Origin: Brachypterus glaber
Lineage: Eukaryota; Arthropoda; Insecta; Coleoptera; Kateretidae
DNA: 64,000 nt
Reading direction: 5' to 3'
NCBI GenBank assembly: GCA_958510825.1
Contig: OY294046.1
Location: 52,415,664 to 52,479,663 of the forward strand
Shown piece by piece: positions 1 through 12,710 of the stretch. Below the pieces are notes generated by a model. It worked only from the letters and a program-made list of their open reading frames with translations, searched no databases and had not been told where the DNA came from. Made by a program: the position numbers and the translations under genes. Position 1 is the stretch's first letter, and each line of letters begins with the position of its first letter.

Positions 1-1536
1 TCTCCAACCTGCCCCATCTTGGATTTTTTTTATTGAAATTTAGTAAGTTTTCATAAAAAGAATGATTTTAATATAACTAATATAAAAATATATAAAACAA
101 GTCTCAGGAAACATACAGCCTAAATTGTCTCAAGCCAGGACTAGCTTATTTGATTTTAATGTTTTCTCTTTGGGGCTGTTCAAGAATGACGTAACCTATT
201 TTTGACCAATTTTTGACCCCCCCCCCTTTGTCACCTTTCCTCACTTTTGCCTAGACCCCCCTATAAAATACAAAAAAAATTACGTCACCTTTTGGCACTG
301 TGCCTATTTTTTTAGATATGGTCCCATAATAATAGGCTTACTATTTTCTTTTATTTAAAAAAGCGTCTATTGAAAAAAAAAATAGGATCTCATTTCAGTA
401 ATTATATTTTCCATATATTAGGAACTAAAGATTAAAGAACTATAGTATTAAACGATTTTATTTAAAAAAATATATAAAAATTATATAAAGTTTAATAATA
501 TATTTTAAAACTTTTAAACCTATAGGTTATAACAATAAATCAACAAATAAAGCAAAATCTTGGGTACAACTTAGCTTGGAACAGGCCATTTAGGCCCAGA
601 GCTCCTGGTGGTTAAATCTTATTTTAAGGAATAGGGAAAAAATAATTACAATTTTTTGTAGAGCGACGGCTAAAGTAAAATTTACTCCAGTCTTTTATGT
701 CGTAGTTTTTTTATAAAAATTCTACTATAAGTATTTTCACTAAAATTGTCTGAAAATACGTAGAAAATTTTTTAAAGGTGACGTCACTTTTGGCCAGACC
801 GCCCCTCCGCCCTTCATCACTTTACGTCACACACAAATATATTTATTATCATTATTAAAAAATAAAAAATAAATCTTTATTATAATAAGTATTGATCGTG
901 TGCTTGTCCCAGAATTATTGAGGTTCAAGTTCATGACTATGTATTTATAAACTTACTTTACTACCTGGTAGCATGTGGGCAGGTACTCTTTGTTTTACAT
1001 AAAGATTAGAGTGCCTGAATTACACAGGCCAACAAAAAAAAAACGAATTATTCGAGTAAGATCTTAACTCTTAACCAGACCAAATTTTTATGCACTGAAA
1101 ACAAATTTGAGAGTAAAAAAGCACACTGATACCTTTTTTTAATTGTTTGATCAGAAAGCTAAAGATTTTCAAAGAGCCCTGGCCGTTACGCTCCAGAGTG
1201 CTACAATTTTTTCTTTTAGGCAATATTAATCCAAAATACTTTTATGCAAATTATTATGTAAATTTAACTCAGTTTATTATGACATTCCTGAAACTCCGAA
1301 GAAAGAATAACTCAAGCAAAAATAAAAAAAAGTTTTTTTTCTTCTTCTTTTTAAGCATAGCAAATATAAAAAATACGGTTATACGGTTAACTCGAGAATT
1401 TATCATTGTCTTTATCTCGGGAAGGTAAGGGCTAGCACCTAAATTATTTTAGAGAGTTGTTCCATTGGACTCCCAAGCAACCCAAGTAGGTAAAAAAGTG
1501 GACATCCAAGTAGGTATAAAAGTGGACAAAAAGTCT
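1..1536. other. AT-rich intergenic stretch with MITE fragments
   Basis: No gene is supported here. Two short degenerate modules with TTACGTCA-like ends and C-rich centres lie near 185-300 and 775-832 and resemble the complete MITEs at 1537 and 1799. A 25-bp unit (CCAAGTAGGTAWAAAAGTGGACA) is repeated twice at about 1480-1530. The open frames at 1147 and 1465 run through homopolymers and MITE sequence. Confidence 0.6.
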
Positions 1537-1689
1537 GGCGACGTTCAAGTATTACGTAACGCAAATTTTGATCATTTTAGACCCCCACGCCTCGCTGTAA
1601 CGCTATTTTCCTATACCATTAACATAGGCGGAACACTCCAATTTAGCCCCCACCCCCCTAGGATCGTTACGTAATACTTGAACGTTGCC
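1537..1689. repeat. Short MITE with TTACGTAA-containing inverted ends, copy 1
   Basis: The ends are inverted copies of each other: GGCGACGTTCAAGTATTACG on the left and its near-exact complement on the right, each holding the palindrome TTACGTAA. The centre is C-rich. The element is about 150 bp, has no coding capacity, and a second copy lies about 110 bp downstream in the same orientation. Confidence 0.75.
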
Positions 1690-1798
1690 TAATTATCAAT
1701 TAATAATTAAACTTTGTTTCCACTTTTTTACCTATTTTATTGCTTTGGCATCTTTGATAAGAAAAAAAGCAAAAACTGTAACATATCAAAGAAAAAAA

Positions 1799-1942
1799 CC
1801 GACATTCAAGTATTATTAAAGCAAATTTTGATTATTTTGAACCCACCCCCCTATAACGCTATTTTCCTATACCATTAACATGGGCGTAACACTCCAAAAT
1901 GACCCCCCCCCCTAGGAGCGTTACGTAATACTTGAAGGTTCC
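1799..1942. repeat. Short MITE with TTACGTAA-containing ends, copy 2
   Basis: This is a diverged direct copy of the element at 1537-1689. It shares the CTATTTTCCTATACCATTAA core, the C-rich tracts and the right-hand TTACGTAATACTTGAA end. The left TTACGTAA has decayed to TTATTAAA. The two copies in tandem suggest local duplication or insertion into a preferred site. Confidence 0.7.
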
Positions 1943-2518
1943 CTTTTAAGAATACGAAAGTTTTTAATTTTTATTTATCGATATTTTTTTTTCCCACCTT
2001 ACTCGTTTAAACGGAATCATTAAAAAAAATCAAAAATAAATAAAAATGTAAATATTTAAAACCTTGCCTCCAAGCTGGAGTCGACGCGGCGCCTATGCTG
2101 GTACTGGAAATTCGCCGACTACTGGAAATAAGTTAAGAACTAAATATAAGTGTCAATAAAATATTATTTAATCTTACAATTGAAAGTAAAACATATTGAT
2201 TACAATAAGAAGGAAAGTATAATTTATTTGTTAATAATTTTGCATTCATAAATATTATACAATATTTGATATAACATAATTTTTGACCAATCAACCAAAA
2301 AGATTATGTTTTTACATTTTAAGTTGTTGAAATATATTAAATATAACGAAATATATAACTAGGTAGAACTATTTTGAAATTTTTATTTTTTTTTGCCAAT
2401 ATCTTTACTTATTTTTTTTTATATTTGGAATTGCAAATTTGGTAAAACTTTTACCAAAAAGTTTCTATAGCTAACTGGATTACCTTGTGTTTATGTTAAA
2501 CAAATATTAAACATATAT
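1943..2518. other. AT-rich intergenic sequence
   Basis: Nothing recognisable was found here. The sequence is AT-rich with poly-T tracts and one short GC-richer patch near 2075-2115. Confidence 0.5.
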
Positions 2519-3020
2519 GCGGGTTTCCCTGGTAACAATTTTTGTCAAGTCTTGAGTAAGTCTGGCTCAAGATTCTTGATCAAGTAACTTTATCCTGATT
2601 TTGGCAATTCTGGCGCAAGATACTGTCGACAGCTTCTTGCTCAAGAATTGTCAAAGAATTGCTACAGATACTCCGTCAAGATTCTTGGACAAGTCTTAAG
2701 CAAGAATGTAGCAAGAAAAATTGACAAGAAATCGAAAAGCGATCTCTATCATGATCAAATCGTACTTGTTAGAGTAGGTCAAGATTCTTGACCAAGAATC
2801 TCGTCAAATTGCTTGTCAAATTGATTGTCAAATTGCTTTTGCTACAGACTTGACGAACAGACTTAACAAAGTATTGCCAAACGCTCTACTTCCAGAATCT
2901 TGCTAAAGTCTTGCCTAAGTCTGGACACAGAATCTTGATTAATTCTCTTGCTCAAGAATTTTCCAATTCTTTACAAAGAACTTTGTCAAGTACTCTGGTC
3001 AAGAAACTTGTCCAAGTTTA
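2519..3020. repeat. CAAG-rich block with repeated TCAAGATTCTTG dyads
   Basis: About 500 bp is dominated by variants of CAAGA and TCTTG. The near-palindrome TCAAGATTCTTG occurs near 2569, 2677 and 2778, with many shorter relatives such as TTGTCAAATTGCTTGTCAAA. There is no coding potential and no strict period. It looks like a decayed array of short inverted units or the interior of a MITE. Base use (few poly-A or poly-T runs) differs clearly from its surroundings. Confidence 0.6.
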
Positions 3021-3222
3021 ATGTTAGTAAGCTTATTGCGAGATGGATCAATTGTTCCAAAATATCATGAAGTTTTACATCCCAAAACTGGTTCGGTCCC
3101 AACCTATCCAATTATCATTTGGTTTGGACTTTTTTTTTGTCCAAAAAAATTACACTCTACTCTACCCTTTTTAGGTACTTATTTTTACTACTAAGGTCGC
3201 AAGGCCTACCCCAAATACAGCT

Positions 3223-3649
3223 ACACGGAAAGAAATTAGTGGGCTCTGCGCTATACATTATAAGATATTTGGTAACAGTGGCAAATTATAGTGATTTAAG
3301 CTATAGATTATAAGGGACACAATAACTAATAATGTTAAAATTAAATTGGAAACGATTATATATATTACAGACACGATTATATTTATTACAGGCACTATTA
3401 TAAATTTACAGAAATTTTATTATATTATAAAAATTATTAGCACGGACAATAATTAAATCTATTTAAGCTATAAATGCCATATTATTTGTTATATTTTATT
3501 ATTCACTAAACAATTAAAGTATTTCATATAAATTTTTACACTGACTGCCATAAATGTAAGAGAAAGCCTTGTATTTATATAATAAGCGATTATAATTTGC
3601 TTGGTATGTGTGTTATAGCGCTCCTAGCTATAATTTTTTTTTTCCGTGT
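3223..3649. repeat. MITE-like element with ACACGGAAA ends
   Basis: The left end ACACGGAAAGAAATT and the right end TTTTTTTCCGTGT are inverted copies, and the inverted similarity continues inward (GCTCTGCGCTAT and ATAGCGCTCCTAGC). The length is about 430 bp and the interior is AT-rich and non-coding. The superfamily cannot be assigned from the ends alone. Confidence 0.55.
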
Positions 3650-3914
3650 ACCCTGGGGTTTTGTACTGGGATGGGGCATCCAATTTATCAACTCAAATTT
3701 TCGAATATACAAACTGTGTCGCCCAAAAAAAAAATCTAGAAATTTCCAAATACAAGGTTAATTTTTCCAAACTGACCCAACATTGGAAGATATTACCCAT
3801 GGCAACGTCCCTGTTAAAAAGGTATAAAAGTCCAATAACAAGAATTTCTTTTAGAAAATCAAACAGTTGTCCCAAAGAAAAATGGACACAGAAGTATATC
3901 GAGATTCTGTTCTA

Positions 3915-3966
3915 AAAAGCAGTGCAGTGCAGTGCAATAAAAGCAGTGCAGTGCAGTGCAATAAAA
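3915..3966. repeat. 24-bp tandem duplication built from GCAGT pentamers
   Basis: The unit AAAAGCAGTGCAGTGCAGTG followed by CAAT occurs twice in tandem. It is a simple local duplication. Confidence 0.8.
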
Positions 3967-4137
3967 TATTAAATTTATTTAGCAGCTTCCATTTTATTAA
4001 AAAAAAATACAGAAATTTGAGGGTATATTAAAAACCCCCTGGAAAATATGAAAAAAAATTGAAAAAAAATCCATCCTCAATACCAATTAAAAAGGAAGCT
4101 ATTTAATCTGACCAATCCTGTTGCTGATGTTAAATTA

Positions 4138-5302
4138 CACTAGGCAACACGGTTTCTTGCCCCGGTTGGAGTCATATGTTTTTTAATTAACTTTGGGTCG
4201 CTGAAACCGAATCTGGCCTCAGAATATTTCTATTACCTAAGTTTTCTGAGAAAAATAATATAAAAATGTTAAAAAATCATTATTTTATCCCTCTTTTGTT
4301 CTAAAATCATGGCAGACAAAAATATTCCAAGGACAAATTTGGATTCGGCGACTCAATATTAGTTAAAAAATACCCAACTTAAAACAGAAACTTTAAATTC
4401 ATAGGTAGAATAAATAGGGATATTATGAAAAAAAAATATTAAAAAAAAAATGGATATTATGACAAAACTAAGTAGGGGTGGAGGGTAAGAAGAAGGGTGC
4501 ATAAGGGGACAAGCTTATCGCCACGTACTCATGCTAAAAATTGTCAAAAATCATTACTAGGGGGTCAAAAATGTACTAAAAAAATGTTACGTATTATGGT
4601 TCTTATGTAATAAAGTAACATTTTTATGATGTAGAAACATTAAAAAAAACAAAAAAAAATACAAAATATTTGGTTTTATAAATTATTTTTAAATTGGCAT
4701 AATTGCATGTACTAAAATTTAAAAAATAAGACGTGCTAAATTTTTTTTTAAGGTCAAATTTGGATTCTGCGCCTTTAAATTGATAAGAAAAATATATTTT
4801 TTGGGGTCGGGAAAAAAGTTTACACTGTGTACTTTAATTTTATATCTTTTTCATTTATTTACTTTTTAGGAACAAACTAAGCAAAATAAAAAAATATTTG
4901 TATAAATATTTTTGTAGAGAATTTTATAATCTACAAATTAAGTTGTATAAAGTTTTTAAAAAAAATTGATAGTTTTGCCACAAATGAGCAATTAAGTAAA
5001 CTCTGCACTTTCATTTTAACCTTTTTATTTTTTGTCGCGTACTTACTCTAACAGTAGGTTCTTGACATATAGATTTTTGAATTCCTCGTATTTTTTTTAA
5101 TATACACTAAAATTTTCAAAATTCTACTCTTTTTTTAAAGATTTTGAAAAAAAAACGTCATTATTACCTGAACTTATACCTCAAAAATTTTAGGTGCTGG
5201 AATTTTTCTAAGGTCAGATTCGGATTCTACGCCCTCGAATTAGTAAGAAAAATTTACTTTTCGATCGGGGCAAAAAAAAAAGTTGCGATTTGTTGCCTAG
5301 TG
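4138..5302 (+). mobile_element. Non-autonomous PIF/Harbinger-like element, copy A (1.17 kb)
   Basis: The ends are CACTAGGCAACA and its inverted copy TGTTGCCTAGTG, flanked on both sides by TTA. That matches the 3-bp target duplication of PIF/Harbinger transposons. The interior is AT-rich and non-coding, so any movement would need a transposase elsewhere. Four variants of a 20-30 bp motif (CGCTGAAACCGAATCTG or its complement) lie at about 4195, 4331, 4751 and 5210, one in plus and three in minus orientation. An almost identical copy in the same orientation lies at 39297-40458, implying recent activity or duplication. Assignment to PIF/Harbinger is inferred from the target duplication only. Confidence 0.75.
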
Positions 5303-6852
5303 TTACCTACAAATTTGTTTTTCCCTACTTATTAGTAACTATTTTTATTGTTGACGCGTGCATTGTCAGAATCTTTTTAGGTTATTATATTTTGACAAAA
5401 CCGACAGAGGCTATCAAATATTTTATTTTGATAGGGTCACTCCATCCGGCGGTGGAAGTAAACATCATGAAAGTTTTGATTTTTTTTATGACATTAATAA
5501 ATATTTATGTCACATTAATCACCATGTCAACCTACAGAATATGTACCTGCAATAATTAAATTTGCTTCCATAGCTACAAATTCAACTTTTAAAGGTAATT
5601 TAACATCAGCAACAGTATTGGTCCACTTAAATCGTTCTTATTCTTGAATTGAACGAAGATGGATTTTTTTTGAAATTTTTTTCATATTTTCCAGAGGATT
5701 TTTAATATACCCTTAAATTTCTGTACGCAAGTTATGGAACAGGTATATAAATTTAGGGTTAACGTGAGTAAAATTTTTGTAAATTTTTAAATTTTTGACA
5801 TTATTCTTAGTATATTGATTACTATAAATTAAAGGTGTGTATAAATATTATTAGTAATTACTATAATATGAGTGATTCACACATAGCAATAACAACTACA
5901 CACGCGTTTATTTCTAAGTAAAAAAAAATATGAATAAATAAAGCAAAAGCGAAATAAAATTTAAATAATAAAAATATTTAATTATTGAAACCTACCACAA
6001 TAATATATTTATTAGGAATACTCAAAAATTTGCATTACTTATATTTAATTTAATTTAAGTGTTTTTCTATATTATTCTTTTATTAGCGCTTTAAATTATA
6101 AATATTGACCAAAAAATATAAAAATAAATAAATATATGTACCTATACAAATAATCCATGTAACATTAACCTTTTTATGTCTAGTCACTACTGCATTATAT
6201 TTTAAATATTTATTTAATAATTATGAAGGAAAGATCTTTACATAGACCAGATGACTCATATGGGTAACTGAACTTTTAACTATACACTAAAACTGTTTTA
6301 AAATGACACTCATTGGCAACACAAATATACTCATTTAGACAAATGTAACTTTATTTAATTAAGTTGGAAATATCAAAAATTTTAAATTATTTCTCATCCA
6401 TTAGTAATGGATTTTCAAAGGAAAGTGTTTCGCTCAGTTGAAACAGTTGTTTTTTTTTTTCAATTTAAATGTATGCCTTTAAATTTAAGAAAACGTATAT
6501 TTTGTTAAATATATCAGGGGGCTACAGGTCCCAACCCTAGCTGAACCTAATTAAGTTGTCTATAAAATTTATTTACTTAGGGTGAATATCATTATTCAAA
6601 AAATTATTCAAACCATAGTTATTGATTTTGTGTGAATGTGAGTCAAGCATGAGCAAGTACTTTACCTAGGATACCTGTAGGCAATATTTATTTTTAAGGC
6701 AAAAATTTAAATTATTAAAAAAATGATTGTATTCAATTACATCCTAATACATTAAGGACTACTGTCTAAATATCATACTGATTTGCCGTTTTTTGTAATG
6801 AGTATTTTAAAAAGCATGTAGTTTCTAATTTATTTATTTATGGCTTAACATA
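5303..6852. other. AT-rich intergenic stretch
   Basis: No gene or clear element was found. The sequence is a run of AT-rich DNA with long poly-A and poly-T tracts; the open frames at 5290 and 5358 start inside the transposon end and show no family features. Confidence 0.55.
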
Positions 6853-7601
6853 CAGGGTGTATTTGAAATAGGGTAGGAAATTTTAACATGATAAAATATG
6901 ACAAAAAGTTCCTATAAACATATGTCTAAAAATGCGTCATAAGGGAGCTACGCCCCTTTGAAAGTTCTTATAAAGGTTGGACCGCAAATGAGCCCTAATC
7001 GAGCTACAGCCCTTTAAAACTGTAATAAAAATAAGGTTTTTAATTAATTACTCTGTTACCCTTTAAGCTAGATCGACGAGCTTTTGAATGTATACTAGAA
7101 TTAATAAGGGCAATAAGTTTATGTTAATTTATTTTTTTGAATTTATCCAGAGGCGTCCCTAGACGGAAAAATGTATTTGGCACATTTTTGCCCCAAACTT
7201 TTTTATGTGTACTTTTTTTGGATTTTTTTTTAAATATGGATTCCTTGAGTAAAAATACATAAAAAAATGTCATATAGTGTCACACTGTAGGAGCAACCGT
7301 TTTCAAAAAAAATGCAATTAAGAGGAAGTAACATTTTGTGACACCAAAAACGTTACTTTTTAAAAGGTTAAAAAGTACAAACTCCTTTAATATTAAATTT
7401 AAGTGTTTTGGCGAAGAATCACCCTGCAGCATTAAAATTTTATTGATGCTTTTTTTTTGTTCCCCATTCAATATGTCATCTTCGAAGGGCCGTTGCTCCC
7501 TTAGGGCTCATTTTCGGCCAACTTTTATGAAAACATTTTTTCATATTTTTGGATGTAGAATCACCTCTTAAGTTTTGGTATGGCAGTTACTGATCACCCT
7601 G
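6853..7601. mobile_element. Foldback element of the CAGGGT-ended family
   Basis: The element starts CAGGGTGTATTTG after TA and ends ATCACCCTG before TA. That fits a TA target duplication, as in Tc1/mariner-type MITEs. The left arm (AAGTTCCTATAAACATATG near 6910) pairs with complementary sequence near 7520-7560, and both arms carry degenerate copies of GGGAGCTACGCCCCTTTGAA. The interior contains GGCACATTTTTGCCCCAAAC and AAAATACATAAAAAA, shared with the elements at 33818, 36480, 37935, 47696 and 52816. No transposase is present. Confidence 0.65.
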
Positions 7602-7628
7602 TATGTTTTAAAGTATATGCAAATTACT

Positions 7629-8178
7629 CACAGAAAAATATTGTCTTAAATCAAAAATATGGTGATTTTTATATAACAAAGAATATATTCTTCTTTTATG
7701 CATACACTCTAAAAACATGTCCAGCAATTATTGTAGGCGATTTATTGCCACCATTTGTTATAGTAAATTTAAAGCCTAAGTGTATTTTTAAATAGCGATT
7801 GTAAAAATACCTTAATTTTTAAAGTAAATTTAAAGCGTTTGACTGTATTCCCGTCGTGTTTTTACAGCTTTTTTTAGAGTTGTTTTTTAATGTTACTGTG
7901 AATTTGACCTATTGTTACAAGTACTTCCTGTATTTCAAGGCATATTACAACCTAACCTGTGGTTTAACTTAAAATTTACTATCACTTTTTACAGTGTACC
8001 ATAATATGGTATTACCATATTCTTATCTTTTCATATTTGAGAATAGATTGTTCTTTCAAGCATACCATATTCTTATCATTTCATATTTAAAGCACAATTT
8101 TGCTTTAAAGGAGAATATTTTCTCTTCGTTATATCCATATAACATATTATTGATTTAAGACAATATTTTTTTCTGTGT
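7629..8178. repeat. MITE with CACAGAAAAATATTGTCTTA inverted ends
   Basis: The left end near 7629 and the right end near 8178 are about 30-bp inverted copies (ACAGAAAAATATTGTCTTAA against TTAAGACAATATTTTTTTCT). The interior repeats ACCATATTCTTATC twice (near 8017 and 8062) and is non-coding. The length is about 550 bp. Confidence 0.65.
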
Positions 8179-10994
8179 AAGCTATTTTTAAATTACCAGG
8201 TTCTGGATGGAGTTCTTTTGAATGCTAGAAGCTCCAAAAAGATAGTGAAAATCTATTTTTTAACTACCGAGTAAAACATATAACATTTATTACATTCAGA
8301 TTAAGCTACATATTTTTACATTAAATAAAATAAACATATTATGTCAATTCTAAGAATTTTTAAAGCGGTATTTCATAAATTTTCATTTCTTTAAAAATTT
8401 AAGCATGGCATATCTATGTTAAAGGCACTTTTTAGAGACTAGTTTTAGCCCTTGGTCCCAAAATTATTGCGTATGCCTATGAAAATAGTTTAATCTAAAT
8501 GTAATAAATGTAATGTATATAACTCGGTAATATAGTTCTAGGGTACCTCATTTCCACAGCTTTTTGAGCTTCTGGCACCCAAAGAAACCGGATCCAAAAC
8601 CTGGAATTTGGAAATAACTTAATTTTAATGTATATTTAATCTTTCATAAATTAATTAGTTATAATAATATATTTATTAATAATTATTAATTTTCGAATAG
8701 CCCCTTAACCAATAACATGAAATTTGACAAATAAATCTGACATTTCATTGGCCAAATTCTTACTTAGTTTAGTGTTAATGACCGGGTAAACCAACCTTTG
8801 ATCTTCTAAATCTTGATAAATTAATTACTGGCATTATTATATTATGATAAATTTCATTAAGATGTAAACCTGTTTTTGAATAAGAAAGTTTTTCTTAAAA
8901 ATCGTATTGAATCATCCTTTTAACGTCATCTTATCGATTTTTATCAATTAGTAATTTTTGCATGTTGTTTGCAACACAATGATATATTTTTAATTTATTG
9001 TATGAGTATGAGTCACATTTATTTATTTTAATTATTTGTTTAACATTAATTTAATATTAGATAAAGTATCTACAAGGTGATACCTACTATAAAAATGTGT
9101 AAAATTACATTATACTATGAAACCAAGGGGGCTGAAGGCCCCCAATTAAATAACTATACTATTTTCTTTAATTAGGTATACCGTCAAGACCAATAAAATT
9201 ATGGAACCCCGAAAAAAAATCCTGACTCACTACAAGGTGATTTAAAAATAGGATTCTAAAAAAGCTATATTTTTTAAACGGATGTCAAACATTTCTGAGC
9301 TTAAAAACAAATTTTTGCATGTAATTTATTATTAAAATGGCGCAACTGGATTTGTAAATTTGAGCTCCCCCCCCTAAATTTAATCTTCTTTCACTCCCCC
9401 ATACAAATTGTTTTTTTACGTAGTTTAAAGCGGCTTTAAAATGGAGTGACCCAGCGATACCGCGGTGGGAGGAGGTAGAGGGGGGCGTTACCCCCAAGCA
9501 CGCTCGAGTTGGAAAAATCTACTGTCCAGATAGGAAAATTATGGAGTTAATGATCTCAGGGATATCCCCACAGGGGTTGGAATACTCTACAAAGTTGGGG
9601 AGCTGAAAAATTTGTAGAGGCGTTGAGCCTTTGTTTTAGGCTTTAAATTTACTAGTTGGGAAAATTGGGTAGTGCCGTTCCAAAATTTGTAGTATCAGTC
9701 AAAAAATTGATATTTTTTTACATACGCGAGGACCTTTTTTTCCGTCAGGGGTAAAGCTTTAAGACCAGGGAAATTTCTTAATCTTTAGTTGGGAAATGTC
9801 CTACCCCCCAAAAATGACCGCTGGTGGAGTGTTTAATTATTTTATTAGATTTTTTATATATTTTTTTACCTTTACCCTATATAAATGTTACTGTTTCAAG
9901 GTTTGAAACTAATTTTCGCGTGCACAGGTAGGAAGTTTAATCAATATTATTGTACCTATCAAAGTTGTTTGTATGATACGAGATATATTACATAGAAAAA
10001 AGACCAAATCATTTCCAGTTAATCATAAAATTAGCTATAATTGACAATAATTGTAGATTATTATTATAAAAAAATCGGATAATACTAGATAAAAGTATAG
10101 TCATTTAGGCTATTGTTTATTTTAATAAAAAGAAAAACTAAAAAAAAAATAAATTAAAAGTTGGAAATGCAATTTTGAAAACTAAATTGTTTTAAATATT
10201 TATATAAAAATGATAGATTTTGACATTGCGACAAAAAAATATTGTTTGTCATGCGACCTATAAAAAGTGCTAGGTATCACAAAAGATAATAGTCTCCCCC
10301 CCCCTTTGAATCCTTTACAGTATCCAAAATTTTAACCAAAAACAACTTTTTTTTTTTTAATTTTTTTTTTGATTTGACATTTATAAATGTCGTCACCCAA
10401 ACTTTTATGATTTTTGACCTTTTCCTGCTAGTTTTGCAAAACGAATTTTTTACATAGATTTTTAACAAAACATTAAGTAAGATTATACATTCCTAAACCC
10501 TAAAAAGCGCAATATAATTTACGGATAACCCCCTATATAGTTAAATTAAATGAGTCAATAAAAATTGATTAAAAAATAGACACAAGCTTTTGTAAATCTT
10601 TTGTATAAAATAAATTACTTAGCTTAAAAATGATTTTATAAAACAATTAGTCTACATAAAGCTTTTAAAAACGCAAAACTATATTTTAAGCTTTGTGAAT
10701 AGTTTTATACAAAATCTTAATTTTTAAATAGGTTGTTTATAATGTTGGCGGGTAAAATGGTTTAGGAGCTTTTTTAGTCCAAAATTTTGAAAAATCATTA
10801 AGGGAAATGTAAGAAACTTGACCTAAAAATTAGGCTTCTGCCTGTGTGCCTCCGAAATCATTGGATAGTGATTTACAAAAATTATGATATTTATAAGTAA
10901 TTTTAGAAAAAATTTGCAATTATAATATTTCTTTATCTAAAAGAATGGTATTATTTACAGACTAAAACTAATAAATATTGTTATGGGTACTTAC
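8179..10994. other. Non-coding stretch, probably intron or flank of the secreted-protein gene
   Basis: No confident gene was found. If the signal-peptide exon at 10995-11081 is real, its next exon should lie here on the minus strand. One candidate begins after an acceptor at about 8602 (AAATTCCAG). In matching phase 0 it reads about 20 codons (VLDPVSLGARSSKSCGNEVP) before a stop, with a GTACCC donor two codons before that stop. This is weak evidence. A perfect small hairpin (GGGGGCTGAAGGCCCCC) lies near 9127. Sequence near 8770-8800 resembles sequence abutting the ST6Gal exon 3 donor at 57646-57680. Confidence 0.4.
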
Positions 10995-11081
10995 CAAGGC
11001 AGCATTATTGCTAGGAGCAGAATAACTAATTTGCAGTACGCACACAAACAATGCTAAACACAAAACATAAAAATTCTTCAT
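10995..11081 (-). CDS. Signal-peptide first exon of an unidentified secreted protein
   Basis: On the minus strand an ATG at 11081 opens 29 codons that end exactly at a consensus splice donor (TTG|GTAAGT). The peptide is a textbook secretion signal: MKNF, then the hydrophobic run YVLCLALFVCVLQI, then a small-residue cleavage region SYSAPS, with predicted cleavage after about residue 22. The next few residues (SNNAAL) give no family clue. The exon ends in phase 0. The rest of the gene should lie to the left and was not identified with confidence; the best candidate second exon is near 8600. Insect peptide hormones, antimicrobial peptides and small cuticle or salivary proteins often have such a leader exon, so the function is left open. 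The reading is short and could be chance, but leader plus donor together make it credible. Confidence 0.55.
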
Positions 11082-12710
11082 TGTGTTTAAACCGAATACA
11101 ACGAAAATAATAATAAAATCCTATTACTACTTGTTATCTATTATTATCTAAAAATCATAAATTTTTATTGATAATATCACGTGATGATGCGAAGTCCCAA
11201 AATTAAACTACTACATCTAAATAAATTAATTTATTTAAATTGTAGCGTTTTCATTGAAAAAATAGAGACGCGTTTCTTTTGGGACTTGGTGTACGCGCTT
11301 ACACGAGAATACACTCGCGACTTACTGCGGCCGCGGATTAAATGTAAAATGTTTATATGTTGCTATTCGGATCTGTACGTCCCCACTTTTATAATCTACT
11401 GAAAGATACGTCGTTATTACAATAAACTCATCGTTTTCAGTGGCAATTTTTCTATGTCACTAAAGTCATAGTAGCTTTGCCCGAGAAAAGCACAACATGT
11501 TTCGTTTTTTGGGAAAAGAAAAGTGGGAATATATATTCTATAACTAGTATGGAATAGACAATATTCCGCGCGAGCGGAAAGTTTGTCATACGAGCCGACA
11601 GGCGAGTATGACGGTCCTGCGAGCGCGGAATGACTATTCCATACGTGTTGTAGATTATACTTTTTCTTTGACTGCAAATATGAAACAGTGTATAGCTTTA
11701 AACTGCGGACAAGGTTAAAAACAATGTTTTTTGTGACTCTACATTGTAAATGCAACAAAACACATATTTTTAAATAAAGCAATTAATGTTATTTAATAAT
11801 TTTATCAAATCTTACTTACTTAAAAAAGATTTTTATTTAATTTTAGCACATTTTTACAAATTATAATGTAACAATTGAATGACAGATATCAGGTTTAAAT
11901 ATTTAACAATAGATGGAGCAGTATTAATTTTTTGAACTAAATTTATAAAAAACTGGTCAAATATTAAGAAAAACTAATTTTAACGCAAAACTTTAAATTG
12001 CATTAAATTATTCAATATTTCATGTTAATATATATATTTGCTAATTTTGCTAGTTTTCTTTACTTTTATAAACAAGAGATGGCATTACATGTGCTCATTC
12101 TAACACTTGATACGGAATATTCATACCGTATCTAGAGCTAGAATGGATTCATTCGGTGTTGGAAAAGTGTGTATATTTGATTACATTCTAAATCAGTCGT
12201 AGAAAATTAGTATATTCTGTAACAAGTGTTACACTTAAAGTGTAGAATGATGCAAATTCCGAACGAGTGGATGTTTATCACGGCGCGGTTCACGAGTGAG
12301 GAATAGCCGTTCGACACCTGTTGCAGACTATACTTTTTCCACGACTGAAGTTTTATACATTAATTTTTTTATACATATTCAATAACCGAACATCCAAACC
12401 GATAATAACCAAAAATTTTAATAAAAAACAATCATTTACATCCAATAATTTAATTTGTATCTAATAATTTAATATTTTATAGTAAGTTTTCTATTTCGTT
12501 GATTTTACTAAAAATATGAAACCTATTAAGGTATATCACGGAATGTGCCATAAAACGTAATAGGTTTCATCCGCTTACGGAATGTGCTATATACCGTAAG
12601 AATTTTCGATGCGATTTGACTAACATTTTAAGACAGTCGTAGAAAAAATAAATTCTGTTCCTTTAAAATATTAGGAAAATTTAGACATTTCTAGATACGC
12701 CAAAATATTT
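11082..12710. repeat. Cluster of CpG-containing palindromic modules
   Basis: Within AT-rich DNA are three modules with GC-rich, CpG-rich, partly palindromic cores, at about 11548-11646, 12090-12345 and 12510-12660. All end in related sequence: GTTGTAGATTATACTTTTTC near 11647, GTTGCAGACTATACTTTTTC near 12321, and the inverted form CAGTCGTAGAAAA near 12194 and 12636. The first core (CCGCGCGAGCGGAAAG to GAGCGCGGAATG) is an imperfect palindrome around 11600. These appear to be copies of one repeat family in both orientations. No coding sequence was found. Near 11250-11340 lies a further CpG-rich stretch that includes GCGGCCGCGG. Confidence 0.55.

Noticed and set aside
11417..11782. 121-codon minus-strand frame
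   Set aside because: It runs across a CpG-rich palindromic repeat module and has no recognisable domain or splice context.
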